NCBI RefSeq assembly: GCF_002706745.1
Contig: NZ_CP017702.1
Coordinates: 310,001-374,000 of the forward strand
Direction of reading: 5' to 3'
Source: Companilactobacillus farciminis KCTC 3681 = DSM 20184
GTDB taxonomy: Bacteria; Bacillota; Bacilli; Lactobacillales; Lactobacillaceae
DNA: 64,000 nucleotides
Part shown: positions 21,436-29,931 of the stretch, piece after piece
Layout of the letters: the number at the start of each line of letters is the position of its first letter
How positions within the stretch are numbered: position 1 is the first letter of the stretch
Position numbers and translations under genes: made by a program
The notes under the pieces: model-generated
Told to the model about the DNA's origin: nothing
The model's database searches: none
Seen by the model: the letters and a program-made list of their open reading frames with translations, nothing else

Positions 21436-21565
21436 GTATTTAGTTAGGAGGAATACTTTCACATTGACTCTAGAATCGACTACAATACAAATGAGGGAAG
21501 TTTAAACAAGTTATCGACATTACTAGTATTGAGGCAAAATATCTTGAATGATTGGACGATGAGAA

Positions 21566-23899
21566 ATGAAATTTTGCGTAGATACAGATAAAAATAATAG
21601 TTGGTATATCGGAACTAAAGATTATAATTCTAAAATGATTAATAAGATTGAAACAATCATGTTTCAAGGCAATGGTTACGTTGGTATGAGAGGCGTAACG
21701 GAAGAGCCCCAATTGAATGAAAAGCGTGATATGTTCGTGTCGGGAACGTTTGATGCTTTTCCTAGCGAAGTAACAGAATTACCTAATTTACCGGACTTAT
21801 TAAATATGGTTTTTCAAGTTGACGGGGAAACTTTGAATTTAAAAGATGGTCAAGTAAAGGGCTATCACAAATACCTCAATATGAAAAATGGTGAATTGAC
21901 GCGTGAATTTACGTGGATAATCAATCATAAACAGATCAATTTTAAATTTACTCGTTTCGTTTCAATGGACAATTATCATTTATTAGCTTCAAAAGTAACC
22001 ATTAGTGCCGATAAAGATATCAATTTGAAAATCAAATCAGGAATTGATGGTCAGCAATCGAATAGTGGCACCCAACATTTGATGGAAGGCAGCAAACGAT
22101 TTTATGAAGGCAAGTTTATTCAATTAACTGAAAAGTCGCAACAATCTAAGATTGAATTTGTCTTCAATTCGATGCACAAATTATTTGTTAACGAGGTCTT
22201 GTTAAATGACAAGCCTTATATCAAGATGGGACGTCGCCAAATTTTTGAAAATTACGATGTCGATTTAGCTGCAGGTCAAATTTTTCAAATTGTGAAATAC
22301 AGCAATATTTTCACTAGCATTGATACGGATGTTAAAGATGATGATTTGGCTGAAGCATCAGTTAATTGTCTAAAGAAATCTAGTTGGGCCAATTATCATG
22401 AATTATTGCAAAAATCAACACGTGCTTGGGAGAAAAATATTTGGAAGAAGAATCTCGTTGAAATCCAGTCTGACGATATTACACCGCAAGTGGCGATTAA
22501 TTTTGCACGTTATCAATTAGCTGCCAATACGCCACACTCTCCAAATATGAATATTGGTGCCAAAGGTTTAACCGGTGAAGGCTATAAAGGTCACACATTT
22601 TGGGATACAGAAATTTTTATGTTGCCATACTTTATTTTTACGATGCCCAAAATTGCTAGAAATCTTTTGGAATATCGCTATCTAGGACTGGAAGGTGCTC
22701 ACAAAAAAGCAATCAGAAATGGTTATCGTGGCGCTGAATTTCCTTGGGAAGCTGCCAATCCAAGCGACGGTGAAACAGCTCCATTGTGGGGTTCTGCTGA
22801 CATTGTAACTGGTGAACCAATGAAGGTCTGGTCTGGCTTTATTGAACAACACATTACTGGCGACGTCGTGTATGCGGTGATGGAATACTTGAATGCTACA
22901 AATGATCGTGACTTCGCTAAGAAAATGGGCTATGAGATTATTTTGGATGCAGCAAGATTCTGGGTCAGCCGTTTGGAATACGACCAAGATCACGAACGCT
23001 ATGAGATAACTAATGTCATTGGACCCGACGAATATAAGGAACATGCAGATAACAACGCCTATACGAATTATTTGGCTCATTGGTGCATTCAAAAGGCTAT
23101 TCAAGTCGTTAATATTTTGGAAGAAGACCATCCAGATTTATATGTAACTTTGGATAAAAAGTTAGATTTGGCGGAATCTTACAATGATTGGATTTCACAC
23201 GTAAATAAGATTTACTTGCCACAGCCAAATGAAAAAGGGGTAATTCCTCAAGATGACAAATATCTTGCTAAGAGAAAGATTGATGTGACTAAGTATCAAA
23301 TAAATGACCAAATTAGTGAGATTTTTAAAGACTATAATTTGGATCAAGTTAATGATTTGCAAGTTACTAAACAAGCTGATGTGATGTTGTTGATCAATTT
23401 GTTTGATGATTATTTTGACAAAGATGTGAAGTTAGCCAATTGGAATTATTATGAACCAAAGACGACTCATGAATCATCGTTATCAATGCCACCACACTCA
23501 ATGATTGCTAACGAATTGGGATTAGATGATCAAGCTTACAAATTTTACAGATGGACTTGTGAAACTGATATGGGTGTCCATGTTGGTAAATCTGTTCAAG
23601 GGATGCATCTGGCATCTTGCGGTGGAATTTGGAGTATGACCGTTCAAGGTTTCGGTGGCGTGAGAATTTCTAATGGTAAATTACGGATTGATCCACACCT
23701 TCCTAAGGCATGGTCTAGTTTAAAGTATCAAATCTGTTGGCATGGCAGTATTGTCAAAGTTTCGATTACCCATGATGAGATGGAAGTAGAAGTTGTGGGT
23801 GATGGGATTGAATTCATCAACAATGGTCAAGAGTATCAAGTTCCAGATAATTCTAAAATCGAAGTCGATGATTTTGTGCCTGAAAAGGTCAAGGGATAG
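21566..23899 (+). CDS. glycoside hydrolase family 65 disaccharide phosphorylase
   Basis: This is a cytoplasmic phosphorylase of the maltose/trehalose/kojibiose phosphorylase family, which uses phosphate to split an alpha-linked disaccharide into beta-glucose 1-phosphate and glucose. The 777 aa match the family. N-terminal FQGNGYVGMRG, central GEGYKGHTFWDTEIFMLPYF, GAEFPWEAANPSDGETAP, and NVIGPDEYKEHADNNAYTN with the general acid Glu489 are all present, followed by the C-terminal KSVQGMHLASCGGIW and LRIDPHLPKAW. The ribosome site before ATG 21566 is weak. No beta-phosphoglucomutase or sugar PTS is adjacent. Substrate (maltose, trehalose, kojibiose or nigerose) cannot be assigned by eye. Confidence 0.92.
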   Translation: MKFCVDTDKNNSWYIGTKDYNSKMINKIETIMFQGNGYVGMRGVTEEPQLNEKRDMFVSGTFDAFPSEVTELPNLPDLLNMVFQVDGETLNLKDGQVKGYHKYLNMKNGELTREFTWIINHKQINFKFTRFVSMDNYHLLASKVTISADKDINLKIKSGIDGQQSNSGTQHLMEGSKRFYEGKFIQLTEKSQQSKIEFVFNSMHKLFVNEVLLNDKPYIKMGRRQIFENYDVDLAAGQIFQIVKYSNIFTSIDTDVKDDDLAEASVNCLKKSSWANYHELLQKSTRAWEKNIWKKNLVEIQSDDITPQVAINFARYQLAANTPHSPNMNIGAKGLTGEGYKGHTFWDTEIFMLPYFIFTMPKIARNLLEYRYLGLEGAHKKAIRNGYRGAEFPWEAANPSDGETAPLWGSADIVTGEPMKVWSGFIEQHITGDVVYAVMEYLNATNDRDFAKKMGYEIILDAARFWVSRLEYDQDHERYEITNVIGPDEYKEHADNNAYTNYLAHWCIQKAIQVVNILEEDHPDLYVTLDKKLDLAESYNDWISHVNKIYLPQPNEKGVIPQDDKYLAKRKIDVTKYQINDQISEIFKDYNLDQVNDLQVTKQADVMLLINLFDDYFDKDVKLANWNYYEPKTTHESSLSMPPHSMIANELGLDDQAYKFYRWTCETDMGVHVGKSVQGMHLASCGGIWSMTVQGFGGVRISNGKLRIDPHLPKAWSSLKYQICWHGSIVKVSITHDEMEVEVVGDGIEFINNGQEYQVPDNSKIEVDDFVPEKVKG

Positions 23900-23933
23900 A
23901 TAGTGGAATCATTAACTGATGTTGACTTTAAAA

Positions 23934-24106
23934 TGTCGTCGTCCGTTCGGCACTGGAAAACGCTGGAACGCTGTGGCCACAACTTGGAGCCTTTGCTAAG
24001 ACCAAAACCGGGCAAAGTCTTCAAGATTGGGCTTTTTGTAAGCAATAAATTGCTAACAAAAATTTCACGGCTGAGCATTTTCCAGTACCTCGCTCCCGAC
24101 TAGATT
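23934..24106 (-). repeat. structured intergenic repeat, copy A
   Basis: This is a full-length copy of the about 175-bp family in reverse orientation, running from GTCGTCGTCC to CTCCCGACTAGATT. It shares AACTTGGAGCCTTTGCTAAG, the AAACCGGGCAAAGTCTTC block and the TAAGCAATAAATTGCTAA stem with copy C. It ends 35 bases after the GH65 gene and forms half of a paired block with copy B. Confidence 0.8.
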
Positions 24107-24147
24107 GTGACTTCTATTTTTATATAAATTACTTCAAAAAGTTAATA

Positions 24148-24205
24148 GAAGATATTATTAGAATTGCAGTATATTGCTGTGGTTTTAGTAATATCTTCTT
24201 TTTTA
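24148..24205 (+). terminator. hairpin in the spacer of the first paired repeat block
   Basis: GAAGATATTATT and AGTAATATCTTC form a stem over an inner GCAGTATATTGCTG and are followed by six T. It probably terminates GH65 transcription that reads through copy A. The same hairpin recurs between copies C and D. Confidence 0.65.
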
Positions 24206-24272
24206 TGATGCTACAAAAAATAGAACTATTATTTAAGAAGTATATGTTTAACTCTATCTAAATGTAAATTGA

Positions 24273-24444
24273 AATCTAGTCGGGAGCGAAAGCCCTGTGA
24301 TGGCTCAGCCGCCAAATTTCTCTTGGCAATTTATTGCCTAGTGAAAGACCGAGTTTTGAGATTTTGCGTCTTTGGGGCCATGCAAAAGCTCAAAATCGTG
24401 TCGGCAGCGTTCCAGCCAATCACAGGGCTTTCGCGGACGACGGC
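24273..24444 (+). repeat. structured intergenic repeat, copy B
   Basis: AATCTAGTCGGGAG to GGACGACGGC, with the outer arms GCGAAAGCCCTGTGAT and ATCACAGGGCTTTCGC. Inside are the stems TTGGCAATTTATTGCC and GAGTTTTGAGATTTTGC/GCAAAAGCTCAAAATC. It is in the opposite orientation to copy A. With A and its spacer hairpin it makes an about 510-bp block found again at 60612-61120. Confidence 0.8.
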
Positions 24445-24526
24445 ATATTTCCCCTCCCATAATAATTAATGTTTTTGTTCAAAATATATTAAAATATAAC
24501 TAACTGAAATAATGGAGGATATTTGT

Positions 24527-25339
24527 ATGACTAAAGTGGTGGTAATTACCGGAATCTCATCAGGAATGGGATGAGCAGCAGCTATTTATTTTAAGAATCA
24601 AGGATTTGAAGTCTACGGTGGTGCTCGACGTGTTGAACGTTTGGCTGATTTGTCAGAAATGGGAATTCATACTCAAAAACTCGACGTAACTGACAAACTA
24701 TCGGTTCGAGGATTGGTTGATCACGTTGTTAAGCAACAAGGTAGAATTGATGTTTTGATCAACAATGCTGGGTACGGAGAATTTGGACCTATTGAAGAAG
24801 TTCCCGTAGAAAATGCTAAGCGTCAGTTTGATGTCAATTTGTTTGGAGCAGATCGTATCACTCAATTAGTATTGCCAGTCATGCGTCGTCAAAATTCTGG
24901 TCGAATCGTTAATATTTCATCAGTTGGAGCTAATATTTATAGTGCTTTGGGTGGTTGGTATTATACGACTAAAGCTAGTTTAAATATGTGGAGTGATGTT
25001 TTAGACCAAGAAGTAAAGCCATTTGGGATTCGTTCAGTAATTGTTCAACCTGGTTTGACCAAGTCCGAGTGGAGCAAGATTGCTTTTGAAAATGCCCGGA
25101 AGAATTTGCTAGAAGATTCTCCATATGAAAACTTATTAGATAAAACTGAGGGTCTGTTCGATAAAATCAAGGGTACTCAAGCTACAGCAGAAGATTTGGC
25201 GAAAGTATTTTATCAGGCAGCGACCGATATTCATCCAAAACGTCGCTATTACCATTCAATCATTGATCATGGGATGGTTTTGACAGCTACAACTATGCCA
25301 AGAGTTTACCGTTTTGCTTTGAATAAGTTGATGGGCTAG
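24527..25339 (+). pseudogene. SDR-family oxidoreductase interrupted by an in-frame TGA
   Basis: Reading from ATG 24527, GGAGGA lies about nine bases upstream and the protein begins MTKVVVITGISSGMG. It then hits TGA (24572-24574) at codon 16, exactly where the Rossmann motif TGxxxGxG is followed by Arg/Lys in intact enzymes. After the stop the same frame continues without a break to 25339, with the SDR hallmarks NNAGYGEFG, NISSVGANIYSALGGWYYTTKASL (catalytic Ser and Tyr-x3-Lys) and VQPGLT. A protein restarting at ATG 24641 would lack the cofactor-binding half. A CGA-to-TGA change would explain it; a sequencing error or read-through is possible. Confidence 0.8.
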
Positions 25340-25342
25340 ATA

Positions 25343-25402
25343 TGAAAAATAACATCTGTTCAGATTTTTCCCAGTTTAGGAGATTGAATAGATGTTATTT
25401 AT
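25343..25402 (+). terminator. terminator after the SDR pseudogene
   Basis: AAATAACATCT and AGATGTTATTT flank an about 34-base loop and are followed by a T run. Confidence 0.7.
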
Positions 25403-25478
25403 TTTTTTAAATAAAGCTGTTGTCCAGCAAGAAATATTTCACAAAAAAGCAGAAAATCGATAATTTTTTTATTTTTTC

Positions 25479-25600
25479 AGAATATTTTTCAAAAGCTTAT
25501 CAAATAGGCATTGTGAAGCTCCAACTTTCTTAGAAAAGATTAAATAGTCTAATTTTTCTCTAATTTTATGGTTGAAAAAGAATTTATAAGGTGCTACTAT
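25479..25600 (+). promoter_or_regulatory. argGH promoter with a possible ARG box
   Basis: TTGAAA (25572-25577) and TACTAT (25595-25600) are separated by exactly 17 bases. AGAATATTTTTCA (25479-25491) resembles the ArgR/AhrC half-box (TGAATATTATTCA type) and lies about 80 bases upstream of the -35. The rest of the 305-base gap is AT-rich with nothing else visible. Arginine repression through ArgR is the usual control of this operon and is inferred here. Confidence 0.5.
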
Positions 25601-25644
25601 CTTTTTCATAAATTAATTTTTTTCTAATAAAGGGAGACAGTATT

Positions 25645-26886
25645 ATGACAGAGACAAAAAAAGTAGTTTTAGCATATTCAGGCGGATTGGACACATCAGT
25701 AGCCATTCCGTGGTTAAAAAATAAAGGATACGACGTTATTGCATGTTGTATCAATGTTGGTGAAGGAAAAGATCTTGAGTTTATCAAGAACAAAGCGATT
25801 GACGCTGGTGCAGTTGATGCAATCGCCATTGATGCTTTAGATGAATTCGCTGACGATTACGCATTAGTAGCATTACAAGGACATACCCTCTACGAAGGTA
25901 TTTATCCTCTTCTCTCTGCCTTATCCCGACCTCTTATTAGTAAAAAATTAGTAGAAATTGCCAAAGAAAATGATGCAGTTGCCATTGCCCATGGCTGTAC
26001 CGGAAAAGGTAACGATCAAGTTCGTTTTGAAGTTGCCATCCACGCTTTGGCTCCAGAAATGACCGTGTTAGGACCTGTTCGTGATTGGCACTGGTCACGT
26101 GAGGAAGAAATCGAATTTGCCAAGGAACACAACATTCCAATTCCGATTGATTTGGACTCACCATATTCTATCGATGCCAATATTTGGGGTCGTGCTAATG
26201 AATGTGGCGTTTTGGAAGATCCTTGGAACGAAGCACCAGAAGATGCTTTTGACATCACTAATCCAATTGAAAAAACACCTGATGAACCAACTAGTATCGA
26301 AATCGCCTTTGAACAAGGTGTTCCTGTTTCACTAGATGGCGAAAAGATGAAGTTCTCAGACATGATTCAAGAACTAAACGTGATTGCCGGTGAAAATGGT
26401 ATCGGAAGAATCGACCATATCGAAAATCGTTTGGTTGGTATCAAGTCACGTGAAGTCTACGAAACACCTGCAGCAGCAGTCTTGTTGAAGGCTCACAAAG
26501 AACTTGAAGATTTGACACTAGAACGTGATTTGGCTCACTTCAAGCCATATATCGAAAAAGAATTGAGCGACACAATTTATAACGGACTATGGTTCTCACC
26601 ATTGATGGACTCATTGTTGGCCTTCTTGCATGAAAGTCAAAAGACCGTTAATGGAGTAGTTAAGTTGAAGTTGTTCAAGGGTAACGTTTTGGTTCAAGGA
26701 CGTAAATCACCAAACTCTCTATATGACAAAGATTTGGCAACTTACACTTCAGCCGATTCATTCGACCAAGAAGCTGCTCAAGGATTCATCAAACTATGGG
26801 GACTTCCAACACAAGTTTCTGCTCAAGTTAGTGCCAAAGCTGCTCAACAGAAGAACGAAGCTGACCATACTGAGGTGAACCAATGA
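25645..26886 (+). CDS. argG: argininosuccinate synthase
   Basis: This cytoplasmic enzyme joins citrulline and aspartate using ATP in arginine biosynthesis. It has the N-type ATP pyrophosphatase motif [16 protein letters not shown] (residues 9-24), [14 protein letters not shown] and the [23 protein letters not shown] region. At 413 aa it is complete. GGGAGA lies about eight bases before the ATG. Its TGA overlaps the argH ATG by four bases, so the two enzymes are translationally coupled. No other arg biosynthesis genes are adjacent; with argGH alone the cell would depend on imported citrulline or ornithine unless other genes lie elsewhere. Confidence 0.97.
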   Translation: MTETKKVVLAYSGGLDTSVAIPWLKNKGYDVIACCINVGEGKDLEFIKNKAIDAGAVDAIAIDALDEFADDYALVALQGHTLYEGIYPLLSALSRPLISKKLVEIAKENDAVAIAHGCTGKGNDQVRFEVAIHALAPEMTVLGPVRDWHWSREEEIEFAKEHNIPIPIDLDSPYSIDANIWGRANECGVLEDPWNEAPEDAFDITNPIEKTPDEPTSIEIAFEQGVPVSLDGEKMKFSDMIQELNVIAGENGIGRIDHIENRLVGIKSREVYETPAAAVLLKAHKELEDLTLERDLAHFKPYIEKELSDTIYNGLWFSPLMDSLLAFLHESQKTVNGVVKLKLFKGNVLVQGRKSPNSLYDKDLATYTSADSFDQEAAQGFIKLWGLPTQVSAQVSAKAAQQKNEADHTEVNQ

Positions 26887-28265
26887 GTACCGAAAAGCTC
26901 TGGGGTGGAAGATTTTCACAACAAGCCGACAGTTGGGTAGATGAATTCGGTGCTTCAATCAGCTTTGATCAACAAATGGCTGACGAAGATATTACTGGAT
27001 CTTTAGCTCACGTCAAAATGTTAGAAAAAACTGGAATTTTGAATCATGACGACGTTTCAAAAATAGTTGCTGGACTCGTTGGTATTCAAGAGGACTTGCA
27101 TCAAGGCAAGATTCATTTCACGGTTGAAAACGAAGATATCCATATGAATATTGAAAGTATTTTAACTGATCGAATCGGGTCCGTGGCAGGTAAATTGCAT
27201 ACTGGACGTTCAAGAAATGATCAAGTCGCAACTGATTTTCATTTGTACGTCAAGAATCGTTTGCCTAAGATTATTGAAGAAATCAAAACTATCCAAACGA
27301 CTTTGGTTAAATTAGCCAGTGAAAATGTCGAGACTATCATGCCTGGATATACTCATTTGCAACACGCGCAACCAATTTCTTATGGTCACTATTTGATGGC
27401 TTATTATTCAATGTTAAAGCGTGACGCGGAGAGATTTGAGTTTAATCAAAAACACACTGATATTTCACCATTAGGTGCTGCAGCTTTAGCCGGAACGACT
27501 TTCCCAATCGATCGTCAATTTACAGCTGACGAATTAGGATTTAGCGAAGTTTATGGCAATTCACTTGATGCGGTATCTGATCGTGACTTTGCTTTAGAAT
27601 TTTTGAGTAATGCTTCAATTTTGATGCTGCATTTATCACGTTTTTGTGAAGAATTGAGTATGTGGGTCAGTTACGAATTTAATTATTTGGAACTAAGCGA
27701 CAAGTACACGACGGGAAGTTCTATCATGCCTCAAAAAAAGAATCCTGATATGGCAGAACTTATCCGTGGCAAGAGTGGTCGAGTGTTTGGACATTTGTTC
27801 GGACTACTTTCGACGATGAAGTCTTTACCTTTGGCTTATAACAAGGATCTTCAAGAAGATAAAGAAGGCGTTTTTGATACTGTCAAAACTATTCTGCCAG
27901 CTTTGAGAGTGTTCAACGGGATGCTTTCAACTGTTAAAGTTAAAAAAGATAACATGTACAAAGCTACTACGCACGACTTTTCAAATGCGACTGAATTGGC
28001 CGATTACTTGGCTACGAAGGGGATTCCTTTTAGACAAGCACATGGAATCGTTGGAGAATTAGTTTTGAAAGGTATCCAAAGTGGTCAAAACTTACAGGAT
28101 ATTTCGATGGCTGATTTTAAGAAAATTTCACCTTTGATTGAAGAAGACGTTTATGACGTGTTGAAACCAGAAGTTGCTGTAGAAAGAAGAAATTCTTATG
28201 GCGGTACAGGTTTTAAACAAGTTCATGAACAGATAAAAAAAGCTCAAGAAGAATTAGGTTTATAA
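26883..28265 (+). CDS. argH: argininosuccinate lyase
   Basis: This enzyme splits argininosuccinate into arginine and fumarate, completing arginine synthesis. It belongs to the fumarase/aspartase superfamily. Signatures are [29 protein letters not shown] (catalytic His) and the flexible signature loop [15 protein letters not shown]. At 460 aa it has the normal length. GAGGTGA inside the end of argG provides the ribosome site. A terminator follows five bases after the stop. Confidence 0.97.
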   Translation: MSTEKLWGGRFSQQADSWVDEFGASISFDQQMADEDITGSLAHVKMLEKTGILNHDDVSKIVAGLVGIQEDLHQGKIHFTVENEDIHMNIESILTDRIGSVAGKLHTGRSRNDQVATDFHLYVKNRLPKIIEEIKTIQTTLVKLASENVETIMPGYTHLQHAQPISYGHYLMAYYSMLKRDAERFEFNQKHTDISPLGAAALAGTTFPIDRQFTADELGFSEVYGNSLDAVSDRDFALEFLSNASILMLHLSRFCEELSMWVSYEFNYLELSDKYTTGSSIMPQKKNPDMAELIRGKSGRVFGHLFGLLSTMKSLPLAYNKDLQEDKEGVFDTVKTILPALRVFNGMLSTVKVKKDNMYKATTHDFSNATELADYLATKGIPFRQAHGIVGELVLKGIQSGQNLQDISMADFKKISPLIEEDVYDVLKPEVAVERRNSYGGTGFKQVHEQIKKAQEELGL

Positions 28266-28267
28266 AA

Positions 28268-28320
28268 ATCAAAAGAATCCTACTGTGAGTGTCGATTAAG
28301 ACATTCTAGTAGGATTCTTT
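28268..28320 (+). terminator. terminator of argGH
   Basis: AAAGAATCCTACT and AGTAGGATTCTTT form a 13-bp stem over a long loop and are followed by T. Confidence 0.85.
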
Positions 28321-28400
28321 TTAGTATTAGTTATAATTATTGTCGCTTTGATTATTGATTCGATTTACTATTCGTACCAAAATAAATAAAATTTAGAAAT

Positions 28401-28440
28401 TAGGATTACTTTGAGTGGTTAAAGTGGTCCTATTTTTTTT
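28401..28440 (+). terminator. second terminator-like hairpin after argGH
   Basis: TAGGATTACTTT and AAAGTGGTCCTA pair around an eight-base loop and are followed by eight T. It may be a back-up terminator for argGH. Confidence 0.6.
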
Positions 28441-28471
28441 GCGCTTTTTTGTTTTAAGTAACTAAAGTTCT

Positions 28472-28598
28472 GAAACGGGCTACACAAGCCAATCTCTTCC
28501 GCTTTTCTACGTTTCGTATTTTGCCCACAAGCCCAAGTACCGTGGTCAAAATGCGAAACTAGGAAAATGCTCAGAGATTCCCAGGCTTGTTTCGCCCT
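28472..28598. repeat. large imperfect hairpin of a different type
   Basis: Outer arms GGGCTACACAAGCCAATCTCT and AGAGATTCCCAGGCTTGTTTCGCCC pair imperfectly. Inner arms CGTTTCGTATTTTGCCCAC and GTGGTCAAAATGCGAAAC extend the stem. Its termini differ from the AATCTAGTC family, so I treat it as a separate, single-copy structured sequence. It fills the space between argH and the conserved motif ahead of the acyltransferase gene. Confidence 0.6.
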
Positions 28599-28601
28599 CT
28601 A

Positions 28602-28632
28602 TCTAAGATTTTCTTATTTTACCCTTACCAAA
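28602..28632 (+). promoter_or_regulatory. 31-bp motif upstream of the acyltransferase-ligase-SBP operon
   Basis: The 31 bases start TCTAAGA, then TTCTTATT, then end ACCCTTACCAAA. The same motif lies at 40344-40374 on the minus strand upstream of the ligase-permease-ATPase operon. The two copies match at 27 of 31 positions; the four differences are two TT-to-AA changes. The distance to the start codon is similar (81 and 71 bases). It is most simply a shared operator or promoter. Confidence 0.7.
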
Positions 28633-28713
28633 TCATCAAGACCGTGCCACTACTGGGATGCTATAACTTATATATGCTTTAGAAACGGTAAGAAATGTAA
28701 CAGAGGTGACTTT

Positions 28714-29931
28714 TTGGCTGAAGTAAAAACTAGAAAAAAGAAATATCTCCATGAAGTGGACCTGATGCGCGTGCTTTTCATTGGTGGGGTGTTGTTGAAT
28801 CATACGACGACCGCCTTTAAAAATAATGTTGGCAATGGATCAGGTAGTGAATTGTTCTTAGAAGCTACTCACTTGGCACTTCACTTTACCAGAATGGGTT
28901 TCATGTTTATGACAGGGCTGGTTTTGGTACTAAATTATTACAATAAAGAACATCATTGGTTGAAGTTTTGGAAGAAGCGCTATATCAGCGTTGGGATTCC
29001 TTATATTGGTTGGAACGCCATTATGATGTGGTTTACGACTATCACTGCTGGCGTGGCCTTGAGTTGGCCGAACTATTTTCAAAATCTATATGACGCAATT
29101 ATTCACGGTAACAAGTTTTACATGTACTACATCTTAGTAACGTTCCAGTTGTACTTGATTTTCCCATTGCTGGTCTACATGTTTAAGAAATTTAAAAATC
29201 ATCATGTGGCAATTTTAGTAGCGAGTGCAATTATCCAATTACTATTAGTTATCGGAATTAAATACTGGTTGCCAGGCGTTGATCGTAGCAGTTGGTGGTA
29301 CTTGTTTAGAGCTTACGGAATGAATGTTTTGGTCTATCAATTCTACTTTGTAGCCGGAGCTTTCGTCGCTATTCACTATGATCAAGTTGATAAGTTTATC
29401 GAAAAAAATCACCGTGTGATCGGTTGGTCAACATTGGCTTTAGCAATTGGTACGGTTGCCTTATTCTTTGGAAATATCAATATTTTACATTTGAGTATGA
29501 GCGCAACATTGTCGATCCACCAACCATTCATTTTCATTTATGACACGTTCATGATTGTCTTTGTCTTCTGGATTGGACGCCAGTATGCCCATGCCAGAAA
29601 TCACGGTTTTCCAAATTGGTTAGAAAAAATTATTAAAAATATGTCAAAAGTTTCCTTTGGGATTTATTTAGTCCAAACAATTCCAGTAACAATGCTCTAT
29701 GGAATTTTAAGCGTAATCCATTTGCCTTCCATCGTAACGTTATTGTTGTTACCAGTCGGATATGCCTTTGTTTTAGGAGGATCATTCTTAATTTCTTGGT
29801 TCTGCTACAAGGTACCACCATTTGGAGTTTTAATTGGACGCCCACAACGTATATTTAGTGCAAAAAAAGCTAAAGGAGTAGTTGAAAATGTCAGAAATAA
29901 CGAATCAATTAAACAAACAGTTAAGGAATAA
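28714..29931 (+). CDS. membrane acyltransferase (acyltransferase_3 family)
   Basis: This integral membrane protein of about 405 aa has around ten hydrophobic spans. It begins with the family hallmark EVDLMRVLFIGGVLLNHT, with the catalytic His in the first span, and has the later FYMYYILVTFQLYLIFPLLVYM and SKVSFGIYLVQTIPVTM segments. Members (OafA/YrhL type) O-acylate surface sugars or glycopolymers. The TTG start at 28714 is chosen because AGAGGTGA lies six to eight bases upstream; the open frame upstream of it overlaps the hairpin repeat and has no ribosome site. It overlaps the downstream ligase by 44 bases and heads a three-gene operon. Confidence 0.88.
   Translation: MAEVKTRKKKYLHEVDLMRVLFIGGVLLNHTTTAFKNNVGNGSGSELFLEATHLALHFTRMGFMFMTGLVLVLNYYNKEHHWLKFWKKRYISVGIPYIGWNAIMMWFTTITAGVALSWPNYFQNLYDAIIHGNKFYMYYILVTFQLYLIFPLLVYMFKKFKNHHVAILVASAIIQLLLVIGIKYWLPGVDRSSWWYLFRAYGMNVLVYQFYFVAGAFVAIHYDQVDKFIEKNHRVIGWSTLALAIGTVALFFGNINILHLSMSATLSIHQPFIFIYDTFMIVFVFWIGRQYAHARNHGFPNWLEKIIKNMSKVSFGIYLVQTIPVTMLYGILSVIHLPSIVTLLLLPVGYAFVLGGSFLISWFCYKVPPFGVLIGRPQRIFSAKKAKGVVENVRNNESIKQTVKE

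Noticed and set aside
21306..21565. T-box or sugar riboswitch before the GH65 gene
   Set aside because: No T-box sequence or known riboswitch core could be recognised; only hairpins and a terminator are visible.
23903..24469. Short ORFs inside the repeats, also at 45064-45378, 50638-50886 and 60943-61149
   Set aside because: Their frames come from the palindromic repeat sequence, occur in several copies with different frames, and have no conserved product.
24572..24574. TGA in the SDR gene as a selenocysteine codon
   Set aside because: The position normally holds Arg or Lys, not a catalytic Cys/Sec, and there is no evidence of a selenocysteine insertion element.
28567..28713. Upstream extension of the acyltransferase gene
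   Set aside because: The extra 49 codons overlap the long hairpin and the shared 31-bp motif, lack a ribosome site and add no family sequence; TTG 28714 has a good site.
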